DNA of 64,000 bases, taken from NCBI GenBank assembly GCA_048265185.1, contig JBLXBZ010000005.1, forward strand, positions 124,001 to 188,000, in the 5' to 3' direction. Positions 41,194 through 50,722 of this stretch are shown here, one piece after another (the stretch's first letter is position 1; every line of letters begins with the position of its first letter). The stretch is from JBLXBZ01 sp048265185 (GTDB lineage: Bacteria; Pseudomonadota; Alphaproteobacteria; Rhizobiales; Stappiaceae). The notes under the pieces are model-generated. The model had not been told where the DNA came from and made no database searches. It worked only from the letters and a program-made list of their open reading frames with translations. The translations under genes were made by a program, and so were the position numbers.

Positions 41194-43749
41194 ATGGTGA
41201 GTGTTTTTACGACCATCGACACCCTTCTGAAGTCGAAAGAGACCATTGGCGACGCGCAATCCTTTCTTCGCGCCATTGGATTATCTCGACCTCTTCACGA
41301 TAGCCTGAGCGCGCATCGGGCCTTATGCGCGCTTTCCTCCGACCATGACGCCATCGCCATTTCTGAGGCCTGGCGAGCCGCCTTTCTCTTTCCAGCGCGG
41401 GCCGAGGCGCATGCGCTTGCGGCGCATACGTTGTTGCAGGCGGGGGAAGCCGCCCTTGGGCTGTCCCGTCTGAGCAGGGCCGTGGAGCTTGAACCCACGG
41501 TTTTACAATATTGGCGGTCGTTGATTTCGGGGCTCACCACCTATGCGCCGGCCGCCGCCCCCGCCCGTACGAAACAAGCTTTGGCTTATGTGAGAGCCAA
41601 AGACGCGCCGCCGTTCGCCGCTTGCGCTGAAAAGATGGGGCTGACGCTTATCGGCTCCTGCTCCGCTCTGGAAGGGAGCGTCGTTGGTTGGATTTCTCGT
41701 AAACGGAGCCAGGAACAGGTCGAACTGGAGGTTCTTTGGTGGGACGGAGATCATTGGGAGCGCGAGGCGATTTTTCCCTATCTAGACGGAGAGCCCGTGA
41801 AAGAGCGTGAGCTATCTCTTTTTCAGTTGCCGTGGCGCGCCAGCGCTATCGGCGCGTTGATCAGGGATAAGAACACCGAAGAGATATTGCCGGGGGCCCC
41901 ATTGTTCAAAACCCCGGCGCCGGTCGCGGGCGGGAGAACGCGTCGTCAGCGGGGGGCGGGCGCAACTCCTTCTATGGCGCCGGCGGGAGTGACCCTTGTC
42001 ATTGCGGCCTATGAAGGCGCGCGCGAGACCGAAGAATGTTTGCAGTCCATCTTATCCGCACGCAATGAATGTCGGTTCAAATCCATTCTTATCGACGACG
42101 CTTCGCCGAACGTCGCCGTTCGTCGCTCGCTGAACTGCTTTGCTGAAAATGAAAATGTAGTTCTGCTGCGAAATGAATATAATTTGGGGTTCACCGCTTC
42201 GGTGAACCGGGCTTTGGCGCTGGCGGATCCGCAAACGGACGTGATTTTGCTCAATTCCGACACGCTGGTGAACGGCGACTGGATTGATCGCTTGCGGCGC
42301 GCGGCTTATTCCGCAGCTGATATCGGCACGGTCACGCCTTTCACTAACGCTGGCGAAATTATCAGCTTTCCCAGGCCTAGAGAGCAAAACCCTATGCTGT
42401 CGGCCGAAGAGCTGGCGCGGACGGACGCCGCCGCAGCACGGGTCAATGACAGCGTACGCGTGGATTTGCCGGTGGGCGTTGGCTTTTGCCTCTATATGCG
42501 CCGCGACTGTCTTGACGCCGTCGGCTTTCTGGACGCGGCGCGTTTTAATCGGGGCTATGGCGAGGAAAGCGACTTCTGCATGAGGGCCTTGAACCTTGGG
42601 TGGCGCAGCGTTTGCGCGACGGACGTGTTTGTCGCTCATGTGGGCTCCGTTTCCTTTGGGCAGGAGAAATCGCGCCTTGTTGGCGCGAATATGTCGAAAG
42701 TCGGAATCAAATATTCCAACTATCGCCCTTTGCTTGATCGGTTCGTTAAAGAAGATCCGCTTCGGCGCCCGCGCCGCCGCCTTGAACGGGCCTTGCTTGG
42801 GGCGTCGACGTCGCCTGCGGTTCTGGCGGTGGGACCGGCGGATTGGCGTACAAGCGAAATGGTGCGGCGTTTCCGCCACCAACAAGCGGCGTCGGCCCGC
42901 CGCCTACTCTGGCTGTCCGTTGACGGCGGGCAAAGCGCGTTAACGGTTCGCATTGAAAGCGAGGCGCCAGACGCGCCAGCGTCCCTTTCCTACCGATTGC
43001 CCCAAGATCACGACCTTTTGCGACAAGATTTGAAGCAGATGGGGGTGAAGGAAGTTCACTGGCATATTATTCCAACCTCAGACCAGCTTACCGAGTTCGT
43101 CGATAACCTCGGTCTGGAAACTCACATTTGGTTCAGTCACGTCAGCATGGTGGATTATGCGTGTCGGATCAGCCAGAACACGCCGCAATTCAAGGCGAGC
43201 ATCTTTCAAGGCGCGCGAAGCGTGACCACTGGGGGCGCTTTCGCCAAGGCTTTAACCGCGAAATTGCCGCTGGAGGCTGAACGCGTCGAGGTTCGGCTTG
43301 CCGATCTTACGGTTTCTGCGCCCCGCGAACCTGAATTAATCACTCAGGTCGCCCTTGTTGATTGCTTTAATAATGCGCTCGGTTTCGAGAAAATTCTCTC
43401 ATTCGTTCGCGCCGTCGCCAGAGACGATTTGCCGGCGTATTTTCATGTTTTAGGGTCGACGCTGGATGATCTTGCGTTGGCGAGAACCGGCAAGGCTACG
43501 GTGTTGGACGAGGTTTCGTCCCATGACCGGCGCGCGCTCGGCGCCGCCATTGGATGCCATATGGCGATTTCCTTCGATGAAACAGCGGACCCTCTCGGCT
43601 TGGGCGTTGAGTTGGCGGCGCAAGCGGCCCCGGCCATTGCTTATTTCGCCGGCGGGGCGCGGGACGAACGAGCGGCGGCGCACCCACGGGCGCAGGTTTT
43701 GGACAAAAACTGTTCAATGTATGAATTGGCGATAGCTTTATTTGGTTAA
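41194..43749 (+). CDS. Large modular glycosyltransferase (TPR-like + GT2 + degenerate GT-B)
   Basis: An 851-residue predicted cytosolic glycosyltransferase. Residues 1-130 are helical and TPR-like (AWRAAFLFPARAEAHALAAH, LSRLSRAVELEPTVLQYWRS). A GT2 domain runs about 265-510: VTLVIAAYEGARETEECLQS, SILIDDASPNVAVRRSL, NLGFTASVNRALALADP, LLNSDTLVNGDWIDRL and FNRGYGEESDFCMRALNLGW. The last 300 residues look like a half GT-B domain (THIWFSHVSMVDYA, CHMAISFDETADPLGLGVELAA). It adds sugars to a surface glycan or protein. First of three consecutive large GT2 enzymes. Confidence 0.88.
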   Translation: MVSVFTTIDTLLKSKETIGDAQSFLRAIGLSRPLHDSLSAHRALCALSSDHDAIAISEAWRAAFLFPARAEAHALAAHTLLQAGEAALGLSRLSRAVELEPTVLQYWRSLISGLTTYAPAAAPARTKQALAYVRAKDAPPFAACAEKMGLTLIGSCSALEGSVVGWISRKRSQEQVELEVLWWDGDHWEREAIFPYLDGEPVKERELSLFQLPWRASAIGALIRDKNTEEILPGAPLFKTPAPVAGGRTRRQRGAGATPSMAPAGVTLVIAAYEGARETEECLQSILSARNECRFKSILIDDASPNVAVRRSLNCFAENENVVLLRNEYNLGFTASVNRALALADPQTDVILLNSDTLVNGDWIDRLRRAAYSAADIGTVTPFTNAGEIISFPRPREQNPMLSAEELARTDAAAARVNDSVRVDLPVGVGFCLYMRRDCLDAVGFLDAARFNRGYGEESDFCMRALNLGWRSVCATDVFVAHVGSVSFGQEKSRLVGANMSKVGIKYSNYRPLLDRFVKEDPLRRPRRRLERALLGASTSPAVLAVGPADWRTSEMVRRFRHQQAASARRLLWLSVDGGQSALTVRIESEAPDAPASLSYRLPQDHDLLRQDLKQMGVKEVHWHIIPTSDQLTEFVDNLGLETHIWFSHVSMVDYACRISQNTPQFKASIFQGARSVTTGGAFAKALTAKLPLEAERVEVRLADLTVSAPREPELITQVALVDCFNNALGFEKILSFVRAVARDDLPAYFHVLGSTLDDLALARTGKATVLDEVSSHDRRALGAAIGCHMAISFDETADPLGLGVELAAQAAPAIAYFAGGARDERAAAHPRAQVLDKNCSMYELAIALFG

Positions 43750-43763
43750 TTCGGGGCGTTATA

Positions 43764-46064
43764 ATGTCGGCGAGCAATTTCAAAGGGCGTTTTGAAGCTA
43801 TCATCGAAGGGGTGGCCGTCGGCTGGGCCTTGGATGCGAGTGATTTGAACCAAAAGCCTGTGGTTGAAATTCTGAGCGGCGACTACCCGGTGGCTTTTGA
43901 GCGGGCCGATGTGTTCCGCGCCGACCTTGAAACGCCCGCCGACGGCGATGGCTGCTGCGGGTTTGAAATTATGCTGCCCAGCACAGCCCTGATTTTCGGC
44001 GAGCATATCCGTGCACGTATTGTCAATACGGGCGTCTTGCTGCCAGGGGTGTTGGAAATAGCTGACGGCGGCGGAGAGGGCGCGTTGCGGCGCGTGAGCG
44101 GCGAGGTCCACGCCGACGGTGGATTGACGCTTTCCGGATGGGCGACCCCTACAGGCTTTCGCACTGAAACCATCGGCATCCATGTTTTTGAGGGCGACCA
44201 ATTATTGGCGATTGGGCGGGCGGATCTGCCTGCGCCTGTTTCAGAAAACGGGGCGTCCCCGGACGCGGCGCGCTGTTTCCGAATTCGCTTGCCCATATCT
44301 CTGGCCGACGGCCGTCCTCATGTTATCGATGTGCGCGACGACGGCGGAGCGCTTTTGAAAGGCAGTCCGCTTACAGTGGCGGCTTGGACTCATGGCCCGG
44401 AAGCCTTGATCGAGCAAGCTGTCGCCTCTCCGCAGCTGGAGGAAGACTTGCGTCAAAGTTTGAGAGCCATGAGCGCGGCTTTTGAACAAACCAGTTTGCT
44501 GCGTCCGACCTCCGTCGATTTCAAAGATTATCTCCCATGGAAACGAGCGTTTTCCTCCACGCCTGTTCCGGCGTCGGACAAAGAGGAGATCACTGTTTTT
44601 ATTTATGGCGACGGCGATGTGAATGAGACCGTGAATTCCTTGCGCCAGCAAGGTGGAGCCATCAGGCATCAAATTTGCCCTTTCGGAATTATTCTTCAAA
44701 ATCAATGGCCGCAAGAGGGCGTGGTCGCCTTCATTCAGGCGGGGGACACCATCGAGCAAAATGCGTTGATATCTCTGGCGCAAGACCTAACCCACGCCCG
44801 CGTTGTCTATAGTGACTGCGATCAAGAGGTGGGCGGCCTGCGCGCGCCATGGTTCAAACCCGACTGGGATCCGGATCTTTTTTTGTCTCAAGCCTACGTA
44901 TTTGGTCTTTTGGCCATGCGCGCGGAGATGTTTCAATTTTCCGGACCTTCGGCAGATGTCGTCAAGATTGTGGTGACGGCGCTTAACGAGGCTGAAGGCG
45001 ATATTGGTCATCGTTCCGAGATTCTCTATCATCACAAGAACGCCGCCGCGTCAGGATGCGCGCCAATCGCGCCGGAATGGTTGGCCAAGGGACTGGAGAA
45101 TTTCGGCGAGGTCAAAGGCGGGGGAGGGGAAATCACCGCCTATAATGACACGCCGTGGCTACGCCGTGTGATATGGCCGCTTCCCGCAGTCGCGCCGAAA
45201 GTCAGCGTTGTTATTCCCACAAGAGATGGGGAGACTCTGTTGCGTCGGGCGGTTCAGGGCTTGCAAGAGGCGACGAGTTACAAGGACATTGAAATCATCA
45301 TTGTAGACAATGGCTCAAGCGAACAAGGCGCTGTTGCTTATCTGGAGCGGCTCGCCTCCTCTGGAGTGAAAGTGCTGCCAGCTCCCGGCCCGTTCAATTA
45401 TTCCGCTTTGAACAATATGGCGGTGAATGCGGCGAGCGGCGAGGTGATTTGCTTGTTGAATAACGACGTGGAGGTGGCGGAGCCGGGGTGGCTGGGCGAA
45501 ATGGTTTCCCAGCTTTTACGCCCTGACGTTGGGATTGTCGGCGCCAAATTGCTCTGGTCCAATGGCGTCGTGCAGCATGGCGGCGTTGTTCTGGGGATCG
45601 ACGGGGGAGCGGCGCATGTGGGGACGTTGTGGCATGAGGACGACTTGGGCTATTGCGCCGCGAACAAGGTGGTCAGGCGCTATTCGGCGGTGACGGCCGC
45701 GTGTCTTGTGATCCGCAAGTCAGATTACCTCGACGTGGAAGGCCTGGACGAAAAGGCGTTCCCCGTGACCTTCAATGACGTGGATTTGTGCCTCAAAATA
45801 CAGCAAGCTGGGAAAGCTGTGGTCTGGACGCCCTTTGCAAAGCTCTATCATCATGAGTCGGCGACACGCGGGCGGGACGAGCTGCCTGAAAAAGCCGCGC
45901 GGGCGTATCGGGAGCTACGAGGCCTGCGCCAACGATGGGGAGGCGTCATGTTGCGAGACCCATTTTATAACGTGAACCTGAATCGGGACAAGGCGCCCTA
46001 TGAGGGATTGGCGCTACCGCCTGCGAGGATGGCGACTAGATTTCTGGGTCGCGCTTTTTTTTAA
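43764..46064 (+). CDS. Large modular GT2 glycosyltransferase with N-terminal beta-sandwich modules
   Basis: A 766-residue protein. Residues 1-215 hold two beta-rich modules of the form VGWALDASDLNQKPVVEILS ... GDGCCGFEIMLP and LSGWATPTGFRTETIGIHVF, seen in other alphaproteobacterial glycosyltransferases but without a name I know. Residues about 270-430 resemble a shortened GT2 (FIQAGDTIEQNALISLAQDL, VVYSDCDQEVGG, FKPDWDPDLFLSQAYVFG), and a full GT2 lies at about 475-730 (VSVVIPTRDGETLLRRAVQG, IIIVDNGSSEQGAV, LLNNDVEVAEPGWLGEM, FNDVDLCLKIQQAG). It therefore may be a two-site enzyme. It starts 14 bases after the previous gene. Confidence 0.88.
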   Translation: MSASNFKGRFEAIIEGVAVGWALDASDLNQKPVVEILSGDYPVAFERADVFRADLETPADGDGCCGFEIMLPSTALIFGEHIRARIVNTGVLLPGVLEIADGGGEGALRRVSGEVHADGGLTLSGWATPTGFRTETIGIHVFEGDQLLAIGRADLPAPVSENGASPDAARCFRIRLPISLADGRPHVIDVRDDGGALLKGSPLTVAAWTHGPEALIEQAVASPQLEEDLRQSLRAMSAAFEQTSLLRPTSVDFKDYLPWKRAFSSTPVPASDKEEITVFIYGDGDVNETVNSLRQQGGAIRHQICPFGIILQNQWPQEGVVAFIQAGDTIEQNALISLAQDLTHARVVYSDCDQEVGGLRAPWFKPDWDPDLFLSQAYVFGLLAMRAEMFQFSGPSADVVKIVVTALNEAEGDIGHRSEILYHHKNAAASGCAPIAPEWLAKGLENFGEVKGGGGEITAYNDTPWLRRVIWPLPAVAPKVSVVIPTRDGETLLRRAVQGLQEATSYKDIEIIIVDNGSSEQGAVAYLERLASSGVKVLPAPGPFNYSALNNMAVNAASGEVICLLNNDVEVAEPGWLGEMVSQLLRPDVGIVGAKLLWSNGVVQHGGVVLGIDGGAAHVGTLWHEDDLGYCAANKVVRRYSAVTAACLVIRKSDYLDVEGLDEKAFPVTFNDVDLCLKIQQAGKAVVWTPFAKLYHHESATRGRDELPEKAARAYRELRGLRQRWGGVMLRDPFYNVNLNRDKAPYEGLALPPARMATRFLGRAFF

Positions 46065-46251
46065 AAAAGTGAATGAGCGTCCAATGTGATTTTGTTAATT
46101 TAAAACAATTTATGATTGTATTTTATATCTAGTCTATTATTATAAATAAATAGACATTTTTGTCATTTTAAAAGGTGTTTGATTTTTAATAACTTATTAA
46201 AAGTTGTATTAAAACACAACTTAAAAGAGATTTTATGCGTGAGATCGAGCT
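46065..46251. other. AT-rich spacer inside the glycosyltransferase locus
   Basis: A 187-bp spacer dominated by A and T (for example TATTATTATAAATAAATAG) between two same-strand GT genes. It contrasts with the GC-rich genes on both sides and probably contains a second promoter. No gene is visible. Confidence 0.55.
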
Positions 46252-48108
46252 ATGATGAACCAGCCTTTGACAGGTGAGGAAGGAAGGGTCTCGCCAGCAA
46301 ATTCGGCCTCAAAACTTGCGGCTAGATCAGCCCACGCCGCGCGAGCGCATGAAATCAGCGAAGTCTTCGACGTCTCCACGGATATGAAAGTTCTGGAAAG
46401 CGGCGAGGTTTTGAAAATTGATCGGGCGGTTCTTCTGGATGGGCTCGCGATCCTGGCGGGATGGCGGACAAAGAATATAACGATTTCCATCGACGATAGT
46501 TTTGACGAAGTTAAATATCGCCGCATGGACGTTGAAGAACATTTTGGCGATGGCTGCGCCGGGTTTCTCATTGTCGTGAATTGTAGCCGCCGCGAAGACG
46601 TCCATATCACCTTTCACGATGGCCACAGGAAATACGCCACCAGAGTGACGCCAGTGACCGAACGGGCTGAAATCGATATCGTGATGGAGGAGCAAAAGCC
46701 CCGTCTCCATCGGATCATTCCGATATTATCTCGGTCGAGAAACTGGGGTTTGGCGCTAAATCAGATCGTGTCGAGCGAACCCTGTCCACAAGCGCGGGGG
46801 TTCATCGATAAGACGCTTCTGGTTGAAGGCGCGGGCGCGGCCGTTATCGGATGGGCTTTGCCGGCGAACGCCAGCAATGTTTATCTGGTCACTTCGAGCG
46901 GCGTATGGCGCTCGCTACGTGAGGCGGAGACGGTTCCAAGACCGGACGTGACCACGGCTTTCGCGCCTGATTTTGGCGATGCTCCTCATCCTTCCGGGTT
47001 TTACGCCTGCCTTGCGGGGCGTTTCACCGCCAATGAAGGGGTGTTTTTGATCGTGGCCAATGAGGGTGGTTTGTTCATGCTGGCGGAGGCCGCGCTCTCA
47101 GCGACCAAATTGAACGCCGTCGACTTCGCCCGGCAAACTCTAGCTTTGCCCACGCCCATGCATCGTTTCGTCAACCGTTTGCGTAAACTCGATCTGCCGT
47201 TATTGGAGGTGATGACGCGACGCCAGAATGCGGGGTTCGAGGAGTTGCCACAAGAGCGGTGGAACTATGGTCCGCCGCCGGTGACCCCCACCACAAGCGT
47301 CATTGTTCCGTTATATGGGCGTTGGGACTTTCTCGAGCATCAATTGCTGGAGTTCGCGCGCGACGAGGACTTCGCCACGCGGGTCGAGCTCCTTTACGTT
47401 ATTGACGATTTCAACGTGGTCGAGCCACTGCTCGCCCAAGCGGCGGAAATTTATGAGCTTTATAATGTGTCGTTCTCGCTACTGTGGGGACAGGCGAACA
47501 GGGGATATTCTGGAGCTAATAATCTGGGAGCGCGCGCCGCGCGAGGCGATTACCTGATTTTCCTCAACAGCGACGTGTTCCCCGAAGCGCCCGGTTGGAG
47601 TTCAGATTTAATCGACTTACTTGAGAATAATCCGAGCGTTGGCCTGGTGGCGCCGCGGCTGACTTTTCCAGACGGAGGGCTTCAACATGTGGGTATCGAG
47701 TTTCGATATGACGAGACCCACCAGGTTTGGCTCAATGAACATCCATTGCTCGGATTGCCGCCGGAGGTGGATTTGTCGCGGGAGCTTGTGGAGCGTCAAG
47801 CGGTCACCGGAGCTTGTATGACCGTGCGTCGCGCGCAGTTTCTTGAGCTTGGGGGGTTTGATCCTGGTTATTTGATCGGCGATTTCGAAGATACGGATTT
47901 ATGCTTGAAATATCGTAGCATTGGACTGACCCCAGCCTATACGCCGCAGGTTACGCTCACTCATTTGGAGCGTCAGTCGTTTAAGGGGATCGGCGCCGAC
48001 GATTTTCGCCAACGCGTGGTGATTTACAACGCCGTACGTCATTTCGCGCGTTGGGGCAAGCGGATCGAACAACTCGCAGCGCGTTCCCGACTGAAGGTGA
48101 CGCTATGA
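46252..48108 (+). CDS. Modular GT2 glycosyltransferase with N-terminal non-catalytic region
   Basis: A 618-residue protein. Residues about 45-130 carry one beta-sandwich-like module (LDGLAILAGWRTKNITISID, HFGDGCAGFLIVV) similar in pattern to those in the previous gene. The GT2 domain covers about 345-600: TSVIVPLYGRWDFLEHQLLE, LLYVIDDFNVVEPLL, ANRGYSGANNLGARAARGDY, FLNSDVFPEAPGW and GDFEDTDLCLKYRSIGL with the ED catalytic pair. Its stop overlaps the GT4 gene start (ATGA). Confidence 0.88.
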   Translation: MMNQPLTGEEGRVSPANSASKLAARSAHAARAHEISEVFDVSTDMKVLESGEVLKIDRAVLLDGLAILAGWRTKNITISIDDSFDEVKYRRMDVEEHFGDGCAGFLIVVNCSRREDVHITFHDGHRKYATRVTPVTERAEIDIVMEEQKPRLHRIIPILSRSRNWGLALNQIVSSEPCPQARGFIDKTLLVEGAGAAVIGWALPANASNVYLVTSSGVWRSLREAETVPRPDVTTAFAPDFGDAPHPSGFYACLAGRFTANEGVFLIVANEGGLFMLAEAALSATKLNAVDFARQTLALPTPMHRFVNRLRKLDLPLLEVMTRRQNAGFEELPQERWNYGPPPVTPTTSVIVPLYGRWDFLEHQLLEFARDEDFATRVELLYVIDDFNVVEPLLAQAAEIYELYNVSFSLLWGQANRGYSGANNLGARAARGDYLIFLNSDVFPEAPGWSSDLIDLLENNPSVGLVAPRLTFPDGGLQHVGIEFRYDETHQVWLNEHPLLGLPPEVDLSRELVERQAVTGACMTVRRAQFLELGGFDPGYLIGDFEDTDLCLKYRSIGLTPAYTPQVTLTHLERQSFKGIGADDFRQRVVIYNAVRHFARWGKRIEQLAARSRLKVTL

Positions 48109-49358
48109 GCGAGCCTATGCGGATCGCTGTCATTTCCCACGGTCACCCGGATTTTAGCGTCGGCGGAGCGGAAATGGCCGCTTATAATCTTCACCAAGGC
48201 TTTTTGGAGCATCCCATGGTGGAGAGCTCGGTGTTTTTAGGCCGGTTCCCACGGTCGGAGCAACCTACGGGCGCGGTGAGTCAACGCCGTTCAGGAGAAT
48301 TCCTGTGGGATCAGTCCATGCATGACTGGATGTATTTTCGTGGAGCGAACCGCTCGCAGGCCCTGCGCCGTCTCGCCGAATGGCTGCGGGTCATTCGCCC
48401 CACCGTCATTCACGCCCATCATTTTGCTCATCTTGGTCTTGAGATTTTCCCTCTGATACGCCGAATTTGCCCACAGGCGAAAATCTTTCTGACCTTGCAT
48501 GAATATATGGCTATTTGCATGCACAATGGTCAAATGGTGAAATGCGGCGGCAACCGACTGTGCAGCCACGAGTCTCTCGACGATTGTCACACCTGCTTCC
48601 CTCAGACTTCACGCGAAGATTTTTGGCTGCGCAAACGTTTTATTTTGCGGCACTTTGACTTGATAGACGGCTTTATTTCTCCGTCTCATTTTCTGCGCAG
48701 GCGATATATGGATTGGGGCCTTGCGGCTGATAAAATCACTGTGATTGAAAACGCGCAAATTCGGCGCCCGCCCGCCCCCTATCGCAAGATTCCTGAACAT
48801 GCGCCGCGCAACCGCTTTGGCTTTTTCGGTCAGATCAACGAATATAAGGGTTTCGATGTTTTGTTGCAGGCGCTCTTGCTCGCACATGAACAATCTGACG
48901 TTCCCATTTACATGGACGTCAATGGAGCAAATTTGGACAAACAACCTAAGGCGTTTCGTGAGCGCATTGAAGGGTTGTGCGAAAAAATCGACAAGCTGGG
49001 AACCCTCCGCTGGGCCGGCCCCTATGGACCGGATGATCTGCCCAAGCGAATGGCGAGCGTCGATTGGGTGGTGACGCCTTCTATCTGGTGGGAAAATTCA
49101 CCCATGGTCATCCAGGAAGCGTTTCTTCATGGTCGCCCGGTGATTTGCTCTGGCATCGGCGGCATGGCGGAAAAAGTTCGCGACGGGATTGATGGATTGC
49201 ATGCGGAGCCGCGCAGTCCCTTGGCTTTCGCTGAAGTTTTACAGTATGCGGCGAGTAACGTCGAACTGTGGCGCAGCCTCGTGGAACGAATTCCGCCACC
49301 GCTTTTCCCCGACGAATGCGCAGAGTCGCATTTGTCATTTTTTCAGAAGGCTCGTTGA
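48105..49358 (+). CDS. GT4-family glycosyltransferase
   Basis: A 417-residue GT-B-fold enzyme. ATG 48105 overlaps the previous stop. N-terminal half: AVISHGHPDFSVGGAEMAAYNL and FLTLHEYMAICMHNGQMVKC, including a cluster of cysteines (CGGNRLCSHESLDDCHTCFP) often seen in a GT4 subgroup. C-terminal half: FGFFGQINEYKGFDVLLQAL and the nucleotide-sugar site PSIWWENSPMVIQEAFLHGRP. It adds a sugar to the same glycan as the flanking GT2 enzymes. Confidence 0.9.
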   Translation: MSEPMRIAVISHGHPDFSVGGAEMAAYNLHQGFLEHPMVESSVFLGRFPRSEQPTGAVSQRRSGEFLWDQSMHDWMYFRGANRSQALRRLAEWLRVIRPTVIHAHHFAHLGLEIFPLIRRICPQAKIFLTLHEYMAICMHNGQMVKCGGNRLCSHESLDDCHTCFPQTSREDFWLRKRFILRHFDLIDGFISPSHFLRRRYMDWGLAADKITVIENAQIRRPPAPYRKIPEHAPRNRFGFFGQINEYKGFDVLLQALLLAHEQSDVPIYMDVNGANLDKQPKAFRERIEGLCEKIDKLGTLRWAGPYGPDDLPKRMASVDWVVTPSIWWENSPMVIQEAFLHGRPVICSGIGGMAEKVRDGIDGLHAEPRSPLAFAEVLQYAASNVELWRSLVERIPPPLFPDECAESHLSFFQKAR

Positions 49359-49492
49359 AGTGCGTGTTCACCGTGAACGCGAATATGCGCGGCGCTTGCG
49401 ATAGGGCGAGGCTGAAGAGCGCGCCCGATGGCGGAGGAATCTGGCGAGACTCTCTGAACCAGAAATAAAACCGAGGGGTTTGCGATAAGAAC

Positions 49493-50632
49493 ATGCGCAC
49501 AATTATTCTCAGCCTTTCTCCCTATTTGGGCGAAGCATGGAGCTTGTCGGGGTCGGAGATATTCGAGCGAACAGGCGGGAACACCGGCAACCTCGCGTTT
49601 CAATATGCGGTGCATCAACATATTGGCGGGGACGCGGTGATTTTACCGCCTTGGAGTTCCGCCGATGTTTTGAAGAACAGTGGCGACATTATCGTCATTC
49701 CCTTGGCCAATCAGCTGGGGGAACATACGGATCTGGGAGAACAGGCGAAGATTCTCGAAAACGCCGGCCTTCCCGTGGTCGGGGTGGGCTTGGGGGCGCA
49801 GGCATCCAGCCAGTCCGAGGACATTCGCCTAACGCCGGGGACTATGCGGTGGCTGGAGACCCTCGCCGCCCATGCGCCAGGCGAGGGGCCGAACATCGGG
49901 GTGCGCGGCCAATACACCAAAGATCAAATAGAAAAACTGGGCGTCGCGGGAGCGGCTGTGGTCACGGGCTGCCCGTCAAATTTCATCGCCGAAGGCGACC
50001 ATTTCGCCGTGGAAATCGCCCGCAAAAGTCGTCTTCCTCCCAAGCGCGTCGCGGTGACGGCGGGCATTCCCTACGTCAAGAGACTGGCGGCGTTGGAGCA
50101 CGATCTGGCCGACCTGGTGACGTTGACCCATGGGCTTTACGTGGTGCAGCATGGGGTGGATATGATCAGACTCGCTTGCGATGAATTTGGTGAAATGCCG
50201 CAAGAGGTTCTACGCGCCCATCATGCTTATATTGCGCCGCATCTATCGCCCTCAGCCTTTGAGGAATGGTGTCGGCGCCATGCTCGTGCGTTCACCGACG
50301 CAAGAGCGTGGATGAGTGAGCTTATTCACTATGACTTCGTCGTTGGCACCCGGTTTCATGGCGCCATGTTCGCGCTTCAAGCAGGCGTTCCCGCCGGCGT
50401 TATCGCCCACGACAGCCGCACGCTGGAAATGTGCCAGACCATGGCGATCCCCGTTATTCGCGACACGGATCTAGTGGGTGGCGTCACCCGCCGCGCTCTG
50501 ACGCAATTGTTTCCTTTTGACGCCGAGGTTTATCTAGGCGTCCGCAAAGGTTTGGCGAAAACCTACCTCAATATGTTGGTGGAGAACGGCTTGTCGCCCC
50601 GTAAACGACTGGTCTCCCTTGCCCAGGAATGA
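49493..50632 (+). CDS. Polysaccharide pyruvyl transferase-family protein
   Basis: A 379-residue protein of the WcaK/CsaB family, which adds ketal pyruvate or is otherwise active on surface polysaccharides. Supporting segments: GGNTGNLAFQYAVHQHIG, VVGVGLGAQASSQSED, IGVRGQYTKDQIEKLGV and HYDFVVGTRFHGAMFALQAG with the conserved RxHG motif. Its weak ribosome site (ATG 49493) and a 134-bp gap after the GT4 gene suggest lower expression. Pyruvylated glycans anchor S-layer or RTX-like proteins in some bacteria. Confidence 0.85.
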   Translation: MRTIILSLSPYLGEAWSLSGSEIFERTGGNTGNLAFQYAVHQHIGGDAVILPPWSSADVLKNSGDIIVIPLANQLGEHTDLGEQAKILENAGLPVVGVGLGAQASSQSEDIRLTPGTMRWLETLAAHAPGEGPNIGVRGQYTKDQIEKLGVAGAAVVTGCPSNFIAEGDHFAVEIARKSRLPPKRVAVTAGIPYVKRLAALEHDLADLVTLTHGLYVVQHGVDMIRLACDEFGEMPQEVLRAHHAYIAPHLSPSAFEEWCRRHARAFTDARAWMSELIHYDFVVGTRFHGAMFALQAGVPAGVIAHDSRTLEMCQTMAIPVIRDTDLVGGVTRRALTQLFPFDAEVYLGVRKGLAKTYLNMLVENGLSPRKRLVSLAQE

Positions 50633-50722
50633 GGCGGAGTATCCGGAAAGGGCGGTGCGGACTTGTGAGAGTATTTGCCGGCTGTTGCGCCTCTATTAAT
50701 ATTTTAAGACGCGGAGCATTTG

